Positions 21,216-31,668 of a stretch of 64,000 nucleotides of DNA are shown piece after piece (within the stretch, counting starts at the first letter, position 1; each line of letters begins with the position of its first letter). The notes beneath the pieces are model-generated. The model worked only from the letters and a program-made list of their open reading frames with translations, had not been told where the DNA came from and made no database searches. This DNA is from Nitrospirales bacterium (lineage in GTDB: Bacteria; Nitrospirota; Nitrospiria; Nitrospirales; UBA8639), in the NCBI GenBank assembly GCA_021603905.1, contig BQIU01000009.1, forward strand, positions 1-64,000, read 5' to 3'. Both the position numbers and the translations under genes were made by a program.

Positions 21216-21506
21216 AAGCGCTCCTTCGCTGTGGACGGGAAAGAATTATACAAATGAAATATATAAAAACATTTCATCAACTCATCGCTGTGGAATGGAT
21301 AAGTGAGCGATTCACAATTCCCTCGAGCTCAGCAGGCTCTCTATCGAAAGTGTGAAACGCATGTCTAAGAAAATATATGAATGGCTTATATATTCGTATC
21401 CGCGAAGGGGAAAGCGGATGCTTGCGAGTCCTTACAGAATAATCTCGTGAGGACCATAGAGGTAGATGTCTGTATTGGTGGAGAACCATGAACAGCCATT
21501 GAATCA

Positions 21507-24500
21507 TCATGAACGACAACCACCTTGACCAACGGAAGTAAAGACGGCAAGAGGTTCCGTATCCAAGACTGGAAGCCCAAGCCGAGAAGCCATGGGCGTG
21601 AGAGAGGGACGTGAGTGTTGCAACAGATCGTCGCCGGGCTTGTTTTTTAGTAGCGGGGTGAGCAGATAGTCGCCCGGTTCAAACGGAATTCGATCTCGTC
21701 CACGAAGGCTCAAGCTACTAAATTCTCCACCCTTTTGTGCCGCACACTGTTCGCCATACAACGCCACTGTTTGAATAATGGTTTCTGGCAGTGGAGCGAT
21801 CGCACCGCTGAGATTTTGAAGTGCTGAAGCGACAGTGATAATGCCACTCGCTCCGAAACTTGAAGTTGCATCGATCGTGCTAAAGGCGTCACGAAGAAAC
21901 ACATTACTTATTAAATCGATGTTTCCACCAGTTCCTGCGGTGGCCTGAGCAAGAATTTGGCTGTTTTGAATAATTATAAATTCTGGATCAAGGCGAATAT
22001 TCCCGCCAGTCGTTTCGTCTCCACCACCCACTGAACTTTCAAGCTTACTGTTGAGAAGGTGAATCATAAAGTCAGCATTAAGTTCTATGTCTCCGCCAGA
22101 TGCCTGTGTAGCTGTTGTTGTCACGTTGCTGTTTTGAGTAAGACGGAGAGTGCCTGCTGCTTGCAATTTAACCGTACCCGCATTGCCTTTTCCTGCACTT
22201 GATGCAGATACATCAGTACCGTTGCGGAGAAGAAGTTGTTCGTTACCGAAATTAGGGTTACGGGCATTTGTCTGTCCGCCAGTGATCGTAATATCGCCAC
22301 CAATCTTTTCTCCATTTGGATCTTTGACTTCTGCGGAAACCGTTGTGGAATCAAGGACAGTCTTTGTGAGTCCTGCAATCTTGATCGAGCCACCTTTGCC
22401 AGAAAAGGCCTCTGTGGTGATTTTGGTGTTGGTGCTTTCAAGTACTTTGGTGGTTGTGACGTCGACATTGCCGCCATCCCCAGGACCTGTAGCTTGGGCC
22501 GATATTGTTGTGTTGTTTGCTAACGTAATGTCGCCGGCGGCATCAATCATAATTAATCCAGCGTTACCGGTAGATCTAGAGTCACTGAGGATGGTGGTGT
22601 CCATAATTGTGACGGGTCCAGCGACGGGACTATTTTGACCTTCAATTATAACTTTCCCCGCATCGCCGGCTCCCGAACTGCTACTTGTGATGAGAGCCCC
22701 ATCTGATAAAAATGAGTCCGTCTTTACATTGACGTCTCCAGCGTTCCGGCTCCCAGTTGTCTCAGTTTCGATTCCACGGTTCTGGTTCTCACCTCCAAGG
22801 CCAGTGATGGTCGTCGATGGACCTTTGAGGGTTACATTTGCGAGATCATCATTCGCCATACCTGATGGTGCATCATGTACCGTAGCGACGATGCTGGAGT
22901 CTGTGACTGACAGAGAGGTGTTAGTCGTCCCATTTGAGGTAATCGTAATAATGCCGCCGGTTCCTGCTCCATTGGAGGCCACGGCCGTGCTGATGTCGGT
23001 GTTATTCAAAACAATGGTCCCAGCTGTGTCGACAGGGGCGTTTGGCGTGGCACTATCGGCCTCAATCGTCACACTTCCCGCGTTTCCAGAGTTCGCGGCT
23101 GCCCCTGTGTTGCTGCTACTGATCTGGACGCGAGTGGTCGGTTGCCCACCCACCTGGATAGCAAGGTCGCCAACTTGGGTGATAAGGGCTCCGACTTGGA
23201 CGTCGATGTTACCGGCATTCCGTTCGCCGGTGCTTTGAGCGGTAAGGCCTCCGCCGGTGATCGTAAGGTTGGGGGTCTCTACTCTGATATTCCCGGTGGG
23301 TGTGAGCAACACTGTCGTCGGGTCAGGGATATCCGTTCCATTGGCGACGTCAGCCGAAAGGGTACTGTGATCCAATCTGATTGTGTCAGTAGTCTTAAGC
23401 GTAATGGTTCCGCCTTCGCCGGTGCCGTTAGCCGCGGTAGAAATGTCGGTGTTAGTGAAGGCAAAGGAGGTCGGGGTAGAACCAGTGCTTGCGCCGGTGT
23501 TGATGAAGATATCTCCTGCATTGCCACTGCCTGTGCCACTACTACTACTGATTTTTGACCGGGCGTCGTCGGTTGCCGTGGGCGCTGCGCCATCGTTGAC
23601 TGTCACGATGTCTGCATTCAGCTGGATTGTGCCGGCATTGCGACTGCCACTGGTGGCGGCGGTCACGTCACTGCCATTGGTAAGGGTGAGAGTTGGGGCT
23701 GTTACAGTAATGTTGCCGGTGGAGATTGTAGCCGGATTGTCGGTACCCCCAGCCACATCGGCCGCAATAAAAGAATCATCTAAGCTAATGGTCTGGGAGG
23801 CGGCCAGTTCAATCGTCCCGCCTTCGCCAGTGCCATGGGCGGCGGTAGAAATATCGGTGTTGGTGAACGCTAAGCTGGTTGGGGTGGATCCAGCGCCAGG
23901 AGAGCCGGTGTTGATAAACACATCGCCGGCATTGCCACTGCCTTCACCACTACTGCTGCTGAGCTTGACGGTCTCGATCGAGGGACCAGCATTGGTCTCA
24001 AAAGCCCCGACTTGCACGGTGACTTGGCCGGCATCGCGCGAGCCAGAAGTTTCTGCGGTGAGGCCGCCTCCAATGATTGTGAGTTTCCCGGGGGTCTCGA
24101 TCGTAATGTCGCCTCGGGCCGTCGCGGTATTATCATCGCTCGTGGCATTGTGGACGTTGGCGGAGAGGGTAGTATCGGTGAGGGTAATATCCTCACTGCT
24201 CTCGATGATGATCGGGCCCCCTTCGCCATCGCCGTTGAACGCGGCATTCATGGGATCGGCGGCGGCCGTGCTGACCATGGTGTTAGCTAATTTGATCGTA
24301 CCTGGGACGGCGGTGGGATTAGTTGTCGTACTGCCCGGTCCCCCAATAGTGACTTGGCCGGCGTTGCCCGCGCCCGCCGTGGCACTGGTACTGCTGCTGC
24401 TTAACTGGACGGTCTCGATCGTGGGTCCGGCTTTGGTCTCTAGGGCGCCGACCTGCATGTTGACTTGCCCCGCATTGCGGGTCCCAGTGGTTTTAGCCGT

Positions 24501-27500
24501 GAGACTCCCACCTTGAATGGTTAAATTTTGGGGGGTGGTGATGGTGACGCTGGCGGCAATCGAGGCGGAGTCAGAGGCGTCTGACGTATCAACGTTATGG
24601 ACGTCGGCCGAGAGCGTGGTATCGGTGAGGGTAACGGCTTGGCCCCCACGCAGCTGGATCGTACCGCCTTGGGCATCGCCGCCGACTGCAACCGAGCTAG
24701 CAATTGTCGTCTCAGCGAGATTGATGTTACTTGGGACGGCCGTGGGTGCCTCTGGCGTGGTGCCGGGGCCGCCGATGGTGACGCGACCGGCGTTGCCACC
24801 TCCGGTCTGCAGACGGGTGCTACGACTACTGAGGATGACGGCAGACTCACCCTTGCTGGTTTCCAGTTCCCCGACGGCGAGGGCAACCTGCCCGGCATCG
24901 CGCGAGCCAGAAGTTTCTGCGGTGAGGCCGCCTCCAATGATCGTGAGTTTCCCGGGGGTCTCGATCGTAATGTCGCCTCGTGCCGTCGAGGTATTATCGC
25001 CCGCGGCATTATGGACGTTAGCGGAGAGGGTGGTGTCGGAGAGGGTAATCGTGTCACTGCTCTCGATGATGATCGGCCCCCCTTCGCCATCGCCGTTAAA
25101 CGCGGCATTCGTGGGATCGGCAGCGGCCGTACTGATCATGGTGTTTACTAAGTCGATCATGCCCGGGACAGCGGTGGGATTAGTTGTCGTACTGCCCGGT
25201 CCCCCAATAGTGACTTGGCCGGCGTTGCCCGCGCCGGGCTGCGCACTGGTACTGCTGCTGCTTAATTGGACGGTCTCGATCGTGGGGCCGGCGTTAGTCT
25301 CAAGGGCGCCCACTTTTAATGCCACTTCACCCGCGTCGCGGGTGCCGGTGGTTTGAGCCGTCAGGCCCCCACCTTGAATGGTGAGTTTTTTCGGCGTTGT
25401 CACTGTCACGCTGGCCACGGTAGTATCACTGTTGCTCGCGCGATCGTGCACGTTGGCTGAAAGGGTGGTGTCAGTGAGAGTAATGTCTTCATCGCTCAGG
25501 AGCTGAATCGTGCCACCTTCCCCATCTCCACCTGTAGCGACGGTCGTTGCAATCCTTGTATCGGTAAGGTTCACTTCAGGTGCAGTGGTGGTATCGTTCT
25601 CTGGGGCTTGAATGGTAACGGTGCCAGCATTGCCGGAGCCGGTCGACGGGCTAGTGCTACTGCTGCTGATCAAGACACCGGTGGTCTGTGTGACATCATC
25701 CGGATCGACGGGAATGCGCACAGGCCCAGCCCCGGTCGAGGTCAAACTGGCAACCTTCATCGTGATTGAGCCGGCGTTGCCAGTACCGGTTGTATCGGCC
25801 TCAATTCTGGCGCCGTTATTGAGTTGGACCCCCTGGGAGGCGAGGGTGATATTGGCAGGATTCAGTGAGCTATCACCAATGTTGTCTTCCGACATGTCTG
25901 TATTCTCTCCTCGACCTTGCCCGCGCAAAATAGTCTGGATAGATGTGTCAGTAAGGCTGACGCTGGCTGCGAGGCTATTCTCATCACCGGTTCCTAAAAG
26001 AGTAACCGTTCCGGCGGCTCCTGAGAGGGCACTCGCGTTAGTGCTCTCTGTTCCGCTGCTACTGGTGACTAATACTCCTGTGGTTTGAGGAGGGTCAGTT
26101 TCCGCGAGTGGGATACGGATGTCGCCGCCTTTAGTTCCGTTTGAGGTCAGGTTCGCGACCTTCATTGTGATAGTGCCGGCATCGCCAACACCTGAGGCAT
26201 CGGCCGACAGACGTGTGCCATTATTAAACGTGATGGTACTGCCCTGTACGAGGATGTCGCCTGCGGTGGCCGTTCCATCAGTACTTTCTCCTCCACCCGT
26301 CAGGGACGTGCGGACGGCTGTATCAGTGAGGTTGATGCTATTCGCAGTGGTACCCCCTTCCCCCGTGCCTTGAATATTGATCTGTCCAGCACTGCCGGAG
26401 CTTGTCGACGGGCTACTGCTGCTACTGCTGATGAGTACGCCTGTGGTGTCTGTGGTGTCAGTCGGATTATCCAAATCCAAGCCAATTCGGATTGCACTTT
26501 CGCCCTGGCCGGGTTGTGTCGTCAAGTTCGTAACATTTAGCTCAATAGAACCAGCATCGCCTGCGCCAGTTGTATCTGCCTGAATTCTGGTGCCATTTTC
26601 GAGTTTGAGGTTTGTGGCTCTGATGATGATGTTGCCTCGCTCGTTAGCTTGGCCTTCACCTTCGAGAGTGGTTCGGACAGTGGTATCATTGAGTGCGACT
26701 AGGGATGCAGCTCGGATCCCATTATCATCAACATCCTTCCCCTGTATTATCACTTGCCCAGCAGCACCGAATGGGCCATCTGGAGTGAAACTAGTGCTGC
26801 TGATGAGATTTCCGGTGAAGGGAGAATCCTGAATTCTGTCATCAAGTTTAACTCGGTTGGGCCCGGACTCGGTAATAAGTGCCCCAATGTTTAATGTGAC
26901 ATCTCCAGCGTTGCCGAGAGTAGAGAGAGTGCTGTCACGACGCGGTCCTGCGTCGGAGGCAATCGAAACTCCATTGGCTAGCCGAAATTCGTTAGCTGTG
27001 AGTGTAATATTCCCTCCGTTTGCAAGCCCCCGCGCGGTGCTGTTTATATTTACTTTATTTTTCATATTAATAACATTCGCTTCGATAGTTATCTCTCCTC
27101 CAGCGCCGAGGTTTCCTGCGTTGTCAGTTTCAATTGTCGATTCATTCTGAATAACAACCAAGCCAATATCTTTGGCAGGTACAGGAGTAGAGTTTTCATC
27201 AAGTAGAACTGTGCCGTAGGGAAGTTGAGTGACATTAAACTCAACAGAACCACCCTGGCGGGTTTGTCCCGCGACAGCAGTAATACGTGTCGGTAAACCA
27301 CTGGCATCCGCTTCCTGGTCTATGCGACCTATCTCTACACGGCCAGCGTTGATGTTTAGGTTTCCTCCGTTGGCGATATTTACATCTAATGATGCGCTAT
27401 TCATAGCTTCTGGAGCCACGTCTAGGTTGATAGTGCCTTCTCTAAAGATAAAGTTTCCCGTCTCAAATAGAATATCACCCATATTTCCTGTAGAGGTGTT

Positions 27501-28520
27501 ATTTGCAAAAACAGAGCTATTTTTAATTGATATTGACTCTTTGGCAAAGACGTCGATTGCTGGGTTGGTAGGGTTACTGCCAGGGGTGTTCTTGGACGCT
27601 TCTATAGTTGAAGAATTTTCAATTATGAGTTCGCCGCCACGGATTAAAATGCTTCCTTGTCCAGATCCTACTACATTTATTTCCCCGTCTTGCATTTTGA
27701 TAGTACCCAAAGAATCAAAGCCTACTCCACGAAAATCCAAAAGGTTTAGTGGAGTTAAAGGAACTTTCCCATTAGAATTAATATTTGGGGTACCCACACT
27801 GACTATGTTGACTTTTCCATTTTGGCTTAGAAGAGCCCCTTCTTTTATTTCTATTCCTGGAGTAGTGCTAGATCCTTTTGGCACATTTCGCCCTACGAAA
27901 AAGGTTTGCGCACCTTTAGTATCAAGGCTCTTAATGGTTATGTTTCCTTCCGGCGGAGCATTAGTAAACCCAAATGAGGCTACATTAGCAGTTATCAATT
28001 CTGACGCTTGTCCAACCGTCGTATTAAAGTCAAATATTCCTCCCCCGATTTCAAGCTTATTGGCAGTACTAGCATAAAATGATCCATCTATGTCTAATGT
28101 GGCATTCGGGCCAAATAAGATACCCTTGGGATTAAGTAAAAATACATCGGCTGAATCAATTGTTGAAGCAATGGTTCCCATAATCTCTGATTGTCCACCA
28201 GTAACTCGACTGACAATGTTTTTGATGCCTGCTGGCCCACTAAAATTGGCAGTCTTATTAGCATTAATATCAAACTGAGAAAAACTGAAAAAAATGTTTT
28301 TCCCATTATTAGATAACGTCCCAAGATTTTCAGTTATATTGTGATCGAACATAGAACCATCAGGACCCACAAGATCACCCATACTTCCTCCAAGAGTACC
28401 ATCGAGAACAACCTGGGCATGAACAAAGGTTGGACTGATACCTTGAAAAATGAAAACTGCAGCAATCACAGCTCTCAGAACCTTTGATAAAGCCCTTAGT
28501 TCCCTGGATGAAGATCCCAT
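21507..28520 (-). CDS. Filamentous-haemagglutinin-like TPS exoprotein (~2337 aa from the MGSSSREL start; ORF extends to 28664)
   Basis: Signal peptide then TPS domain (VVLDGTLGG..FFSFSQFDINANKTANFSGPAGIKNIVSRVTGG..ADVFLLNPKGILFGPNATLDIDGSFYAST), long NAG/GGxI beta-helix-like repeats. Confidence 0.92.
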   Translation of the reverse strand: MGSSSRELRALSKVLRAVIAAVFIFQGISPTFVHAQVVLDGTLGGSMGDLVGPDGSMFDHNITENLGTLSNNGKNIFFSFSQFDINANKTANFSGPAGIKNIVSRVTGGQSEIMGTIASTIDSADVFLLNPKGILFGPNATLDIDGSFYASTANKLEIGGGIFDFNTTVGQASELITANVASFGFTNAPPEGNITIKSLDTKGAQTFFVGRNVPKGSSTTPGIEIKEGALLSQNGKVNIVSVGTPNINSNGKVPLTPLNLLDFRGVGFDSLGTIKMQDGEINVVGSGQGSILIRGGELIIENSSTIEASKNTPGSNPTNPAIDVFAKESISIKNSSVFANNTSTGNMGDILFETGNFIFREGTINLDVAPEAMNSASLDVNIANGGNLNINAGRVEIGRIDQEADASGLPTRITAVAGQTRQGGSVEFNVTQLPYGTVLLDENSTPVPAKDIGLVVIQNESTIETDNAGNLGAGGEITIEANVINMKNKVNINSTARGLANGGNITLTANEFRLANGVSIASDAGPRRDSTLSTLGNAGDVTLNIGALITESGPNRVKLDDRIQDSPFTGNLISSTSFTPDGPFGAAGQVIIQGKDVDDNGIRAASLVALNDTTVRTTLEGEGQANERGNIIIRATNLKLENGTRIQADTTGAGDAGSIELNVTNLTTQPGQGESAIRIGLDLDNPTDTTDTTGVLISSSSSSPSTSSGSAGQINIQGTGEGGTTANSINLTDTAVRTSLTGGGESTDGTATAGDILVQGSTITFNNGTRLSADASGVGDAGTITMKVANLTSNGTKGGDIRIPLAETDPPQTTGVLVTSSSGTESTNASALSGAAGTVTLLGTGDENSLAASVSLTDTSIQTILRGQGRGENTDMSEDNIGDSSLNPANITLASQGVQLNNGARIEADTTGTGNAGSITMKVASLTSTGAGPVRIPVDPDDVTQTTGVLISSSSTSPSTGSGNAGTVTIQAPENDTTTAPEVNLTDTRIATTVATGGDGEGGTIQLLSDEDITLTDTTLSANVHDRASNSDTTVASVTVTTPKKLTIQGGGLTAQTTGTRDAGEVALKVGALETNAGPTIETVQLSSSSTSAQPGAGNAGQVTIGGPGSTTTNPTAVPGMIDLVNTMISTAAADPTNAAFNGDGEGGPIIIESSDTITLSDTTLSANVHNAAGDNTSTARGDITIETPGKLTIIGGGLTAETSGSRDAGQVALAVGELETSKGESAVILSSRSTRLQTGGGNAGRVTIGGPGTTPEAPTAVPSNINLAETTIASSVAVGGDAQGGTIQLRGGQAVTLTDTTLSADVHNVDTSDASDSASIAASVTITTPQNLTIQGGSLTAKTTGTRNAGQVNMQVGALETKAGPTIETVQLSSSSTSATAGAGNAGQVTIGGPGSTTTNPTAVPGTIKLANTMVSTAAADPMNAAFNGDGEGGPIIIESSEDITLTDTTLSANVHNATSDDNTATARGDITIETPGKLTIIGGGLTAETSGSRDAGQVTVQVGAFETNAGPSIETVKLSSSSGEGSGNAGDVFINTGSPGAGSTPTSLAFTNTDISTAAHGTGEGGTIELAASQTISLDDSFIAADVAGGTDNPATISTGNITVTAPTLTLTNGSDVTAATSGSRNAGTIQLNADIVTVNDGAAPTATDDARSKISSSSGTGSGNAGDIFINTGASTGSTPTSFAFTNTDISTAANGTGEGGTITLKTTDTIRLDHSTLSADVANGTDIPDPTTVLLTPTGNIRVETPNLTITGGGLTAQSTGERNAGNIDVQVGALITQVGDLAIQVGGQPTTRVQISSSNTGAAANSGNAGSVTIEADSATPNAPVDTAGTIVLNNTDISTAVASNGAGTGGIITITSNGTTNTSLSVTDSSIVATVHDAPSGMANDDLANVTLKGPSTTITGLGGENQNRGIETETTGSRNAGDVNVKTDSFLSDGALITSSSSGAGDAGKVIIEGQNSPVAGPVTIMDTTILSDSRSTGNAGLIMIDAAGDITLANNTTISAQATGPGDGGNVDVTTTKVLESTNTKITTEAFSGKGGSIKIAGLTKTVLDSTTVSAEVKDPNGEKIGGDITITGGQTNARNPNFGNEQLLLRNGTDVSASSAGKGNAGTVKLQAAGTLRLTQNSNVTTTATQASGGDIELNADFMIHLLNSKLESSVGGGDETTGGNIRLDPEFIIIQNSQILAQATAGTGGNIDLISNVFLRDAFSTIDATSSFGASGIITVASALQNLSGAIAPLPETIIQTVALYGEQCAAQKGGEFSSLSLRGRDRIPFEPGDYLLTPLLKNKPGDDLLQHSRPSLTPMASRLGLPVLDTEPLAVFTSVGQGGCRS
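24031..24470 (-). repeat. Internal repeat unit 1 within the adhesin gene
   Basis: Near-identical to the segment starting at 24895; offset 864 bp (288 codons). Confidence 0.8.
24895..25334 (-). repeat. Internal repeat unit 2 within the adhesin gene
   Basis: Second copy, in-frame spacing relative to 24031. Confidence 0.8.
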
Positions 28521-28632
28521 CTTGACTCTCCTAACGGGTAAATTGGATAAGCACAGATACGTCCTTATCTTCCCTTGAGTGTAGATCCAGCACACGATTA
28601 AAGCTCCCTTGAGATTTGTTATATTGCCCAAT

Positions 28633-29502
28633 CTAAGCTTTGCAATTGGTTTTAAGTCTGACAACTGCCAATATAAACACTCCAGTTATGAAGAGTAGTG
28701 CAGTTGAGGGTTCTGGGATTTCTGGCACATCCCTAACTGCGAAGGTAGCACCTAACACCTCTCCCGGTTGCCCCCCCACTTCTCCAACGAATAAAAATAA
28801 CGTGTTGCCGTTGGTCGCGTTGCCTCTGCTTACACCCAGAGGCCCAAAGCTAGCTTCCAACTGTGCATTATTTGAACCGAACGGATCATTTGGGTCGAGA
28901 CCTGGATCCACGCGATCTCCAAGAGATAAAAACCCAAAGGCATTTGGGGGGATTCTGCCATCTGCGTCACCTAAAACCGTGAGCGTTGCAGTCCCTTCGT
29001 CCACTCCATTCCCGGTAGAAGGAGGAAACTCAGAACCAAATGTGGGTCGTGATGCAGTGGGTTCTAAGCTAGATGTATTAGTGGGGCGAGTCGACCCAGG
29101 GGCGAATCGGAAAAAGTCAGGATTGATTCTATCTGGTATGCCGTTAACCACATCATTCATCGATAGATCTCCATTGCGATCCAGGAAGATCGCATCGACA
29201 TCGAATCCAGAAAATATCCCGTTGGCTCCGCCTGTCGTGGTTCCATCATCCTCTACCGTGATTGCGCCAATCCTATCGACATTTTCGTCGTCTAGTGCTT
29301 TGGCACTCATATTGTTCGCATTACGAGCTAGATTAGGAGACCTAAAGACACGGGTGCCAGTGCCGGTGCCGCCGACGAAAAATCCAAGATCCTTAAATTC
29401 GGATGGCGTGAGAGAGGCTCCCCATACAAGAGTCGGAGCAAGAAACATAAACAGAATCGAAGAAAGTGTAAATTTCCAGGGTTGAGGATTAGAAAGTTGC
29501 AT
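28633..29502 (-). CDS. PEP-CTERM sorting-domain protein upstream of the adhesin
   Basis: Signal peptide; C-terminal IPEPSTALLFITGVFILAVVRLKTNCK. Confidence 0.85.
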   Translation of the reverse strand: MQLSNPQPWKFTLSSILFMFLAPTLVWGASLTPSEFKDLGFFVGGTGTGTRVFRSPNLARNANNMSAKALDDENVDRIGAITVEDDGTTTGGANGIFSGFDVDAIFLDRNGDLSMNDVVNGIPDRINPDFFRFAPGSTRPTNTSSLEPTASRPTFGSEFPPSTGNGVDEGTATLTVLGDADGRIPPNAFGFLSLGDRVDPGLDPNDPFGSNNAQLEASFGPLGVSRGNATNGNTLFLFVGEVGGQPGEVLGATFAVRDVPEIPEPSTALLFITGVFILAVVRLKTNCKA

Positions 29503-29883
29503 CTGAGCACCTCCAGAAGAGTAAAAATAGAGGACTTACTATCAAGAAAACTAAATTTAGCTAACCAAACATTAATTTCTACTGTCAGCAGTTTTCATAT
29601 AATCACCTATCTATTCCTCAGTGGTGTGTTGCGGCAATATCTTTTGCTTGTGCCGTAGTAACAACTACTGTCCATCCCGTCGAACATTTGCAATCTCTGA
29701 AAATTAAACTATCTCATATTCAGCAGTGCTTTTGAGCATAGTTAATCTGTCTGTAGAATGAAAAGTATTGCCACCTCCATGTGACTAACAGGAAGAAAAG
29801 CAGTACAAGTTTACGGTTGTGAAATTAATAGTCAAGAAAAACTCTCCCTTCACTAAAGAAAGATTTTATCTCCTAAATTCAGG

Positions 29884-29899
29884 AGCAATTTTAGTACCG
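29884..29899 (-). promoter_or_regulatory. Candidate sigma-54 promoter reading towards the PEP-CTERM/adhesin/ShlB genes
   Basis: Minus strand CGGTACTAAAATTGCT. Confidence 0.6.
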
Positions 29900-30015
29900 A
29901 TTGTCCATTCTTTATGCAGGATGACTTCTGAGATAAAAAACATTCATGAATGTTGGCAAAATGCATGTTGTATGGTTGGATTTATCTTTTGAATTTCCCG
30001 AAAGAAGTTGCGATG

Positions 30016-30055
30016 TTATCCAATTGGATACAGGTTGTATCTTTTTGGATAACAT
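30016..30055. promoter_or_regulatory. Tandem-dyad operator, copy 2
   Basis: TTATCCAATTGGATACAGGTTGTATCTTTTTGGATAACAT, same two-dyad architecture. Confidence 0.75.
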
Positions 30056-30367
30056 GTATGTAAGAGGGTAAGTTCGTTAGGTTCTAGACTTGTTGCTTTG
30101 TTAATGTATTGACTTTCTAACTTGACCCAGAGTTTGTAATAGTATTTTATTCAATAGCACTCCTGCCTTTTTAATCCCGTCTCTAAAGTTGTGTCGTTTA
30201 GCTTTTAAAATGTTGAGAATTGGTTTCAAAGAATTAGATCCGCTTGTTTTGTTTATGTTTCCGAGTCAGTTGCATCTTTGTTTATATGCAGTCCGCTCGT
30301 TCTAAAACTTTCTATACATTAACCGTATACCGAATCTAAACGTTATTCTTGATGGGATTTGGTTTCG

Positions 30368-30383
30368 TGGTACAGGGCTTGCT
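30368..30383 (+). promoter_or_regulatory. Candidate sigma-54 promoter upstream of the LPP20-like genes
   Basis: TGGTACAGGGCTTGCT. Confidence 0.6.
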
Positions 30384-30496
30384 CATTCTGAGAATAGAAT
30401 TACGGTTACGGAGTTTCACTATTCGGTGAAAGTTCGACAGGCTTATTATGAATTGATTGGCGAGGCTTTTTAGGATATGAGGGTGTCTGGATGAAC

Positions 30497-30605
30497 TCAG
30501 GGTAAGCACTTCGACAGTCTTAACTCAGGGGGCATACTCTGAAGGGCCATTCGACAGATTCATGCTGAGCCTGTCGAAGCATCATGGCATGCTCAGGGTA
30601 AGTTT
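30497..30605. repeat. Dispersed palindromic repeat cluster (TTCGACnnGCTCAGG.TGA / TCATCCTGAGCnnGTCGAA)
   Basis: e.g. ATGCTGAGCCTGTCGAAGCATCATGGCATGCTCAGG. Confidence 0.7.
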
Positions 30606-30717
30606 CTTTATGACTGATTTCTGAGTTTGTTGAATGTGAAGAAATCTTAGAAATGATTGCGTGAATCAATGGAGTGGTTTTCGGTTCGGCTATTTCTGTT
30701 TCGAAGGAGGGTCGATA

Positions 30718-31668
30718 ATGAAAAAGAGTAATTCAAATCCAACGCGGGTTGTCATGACGCTTCTCTTGTTAATTTCAATTGGGATTGTGCTTGGATATTC
30801 TGGTGTTCCCTTGGCTCAGTCTTTAAAACCCGATGCCTTTATCGTTGATCACATTCGGTCGAAGGGAGAGGTAGATTGGACGAACGGGGCAATTCGTGCC
30901 ACGGGGATAGGCGTTCCGCCTGCTGACGCGGTGAGTGCGCGGCATGCCCGAGAGATGGCAAAACGTGCTGCTCGTGTTGTTGCCTATCGGAATTTGTTGG
31001 AAATTGTTCAGGGGGTTCGTGTGAATTCCCATACGTTAGTTAAAAACTATATGGTCGAACAGGATACGATCAACACGAAAGTCCAAGGGATTATTCACGG
31101 TGCTCGCGTGGTCGACGAAGAGGAATTTCCAGATGGTTCATTTCAGGTTACTGTTGAAATGGGATTGAATTCTGAGCTCTCGTCAGCGTTGTCGCTATCC
31201 CCGGCGGAACCACGTAGGCCCATTTCATTCCCACCGAACCCCATTGCTCCAGAGATTCAACCGTCTTTAATTCCAGGAGATCTACATACTGGACCGATTT
31301 CAGGTACTCCATCTCCTGAGGAGGATTCCATGTACACTGGATTAGTTCTGGATGCACAGGGGTTTCAAGTTCAACGAGCGATGAGTCCTCGAGTTGTCAT
31401 GGAAGATGGGCGTGAGGTGTACAGTGCCGAGTATGTGAAAAAGGCCGTAGCCGAGTCTCAAGGTATTGTGGCCTATGTAAGGGGTCTGTCAGCAGCAAAG
31501 GAACATGCTCGTGTCACCAATGTACCGTTAGAAGTGAAGGTGCTTCGAATTGATGGAGATAATAAGACGGATTATGTGGTGAGTGATGCTGATGCACAGA
31601 TGCTGCATGTGGTTCCTGAACATTTTGAGTTTCTTGAAAACGCAAGAGTGTTAGTCGTGTTGGATTGA
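30718..31668 (+). CDS. Exported LPP20-like protein, paralogue 1
   Basis: RBS GAAGGAGGG before ATG at 30718; signal peptide; GEVDWTNGAIRATGIGVPP..ARHAREMAKRAARVVAYRNLLEIVQGVRVN. Confidence 0.7.
   Translation: MKKSNSNPTRVVMTLLLLISIGIVLGYSGVPLAQSLKPDAFIVDHIRSKGEVDWTNGAIRATGIGVPPADAVSARHAREMAKRAARVVAYRNLLEIVQGVRVNSHTLVKNYMVEQDTINTKVQGIIHGARVVDEEEFPDGSFQVTVEMGLNSELSSALSLSPAEPRRPISFPPNPIAPEIQPSLIPGDLHTGPISGTPSPEEDSMYTGLVLDAQGFQVQRAMSPRVVMEDGREVYSAEYVKKAVAESQGIVAYVRGLSAAKEHARVTNVPLEVKVLRIDGDNKTDYVVSDADAQMLHVVPEHFEFLENARVLVVLD

Noticed and set aside
23383-28077. Long plus-strand ORFs (e.g. 23383-24516, 24517-25356, 27229-28077) opposite the adhesin gene
   Set aside because: Antisense shadows of a low-complexity, repeat-rich coding strand; low-complexity V/S/P-rich translations with no recognisable domain.
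28640-29485. 281-aa plus-strand ORF opposite the PEP-CTERM gene
   Set aside because: The minus strand encodes a convincing signal peptide and PEP-CTERM tail; the plus ORF looks like an antisense artefact.
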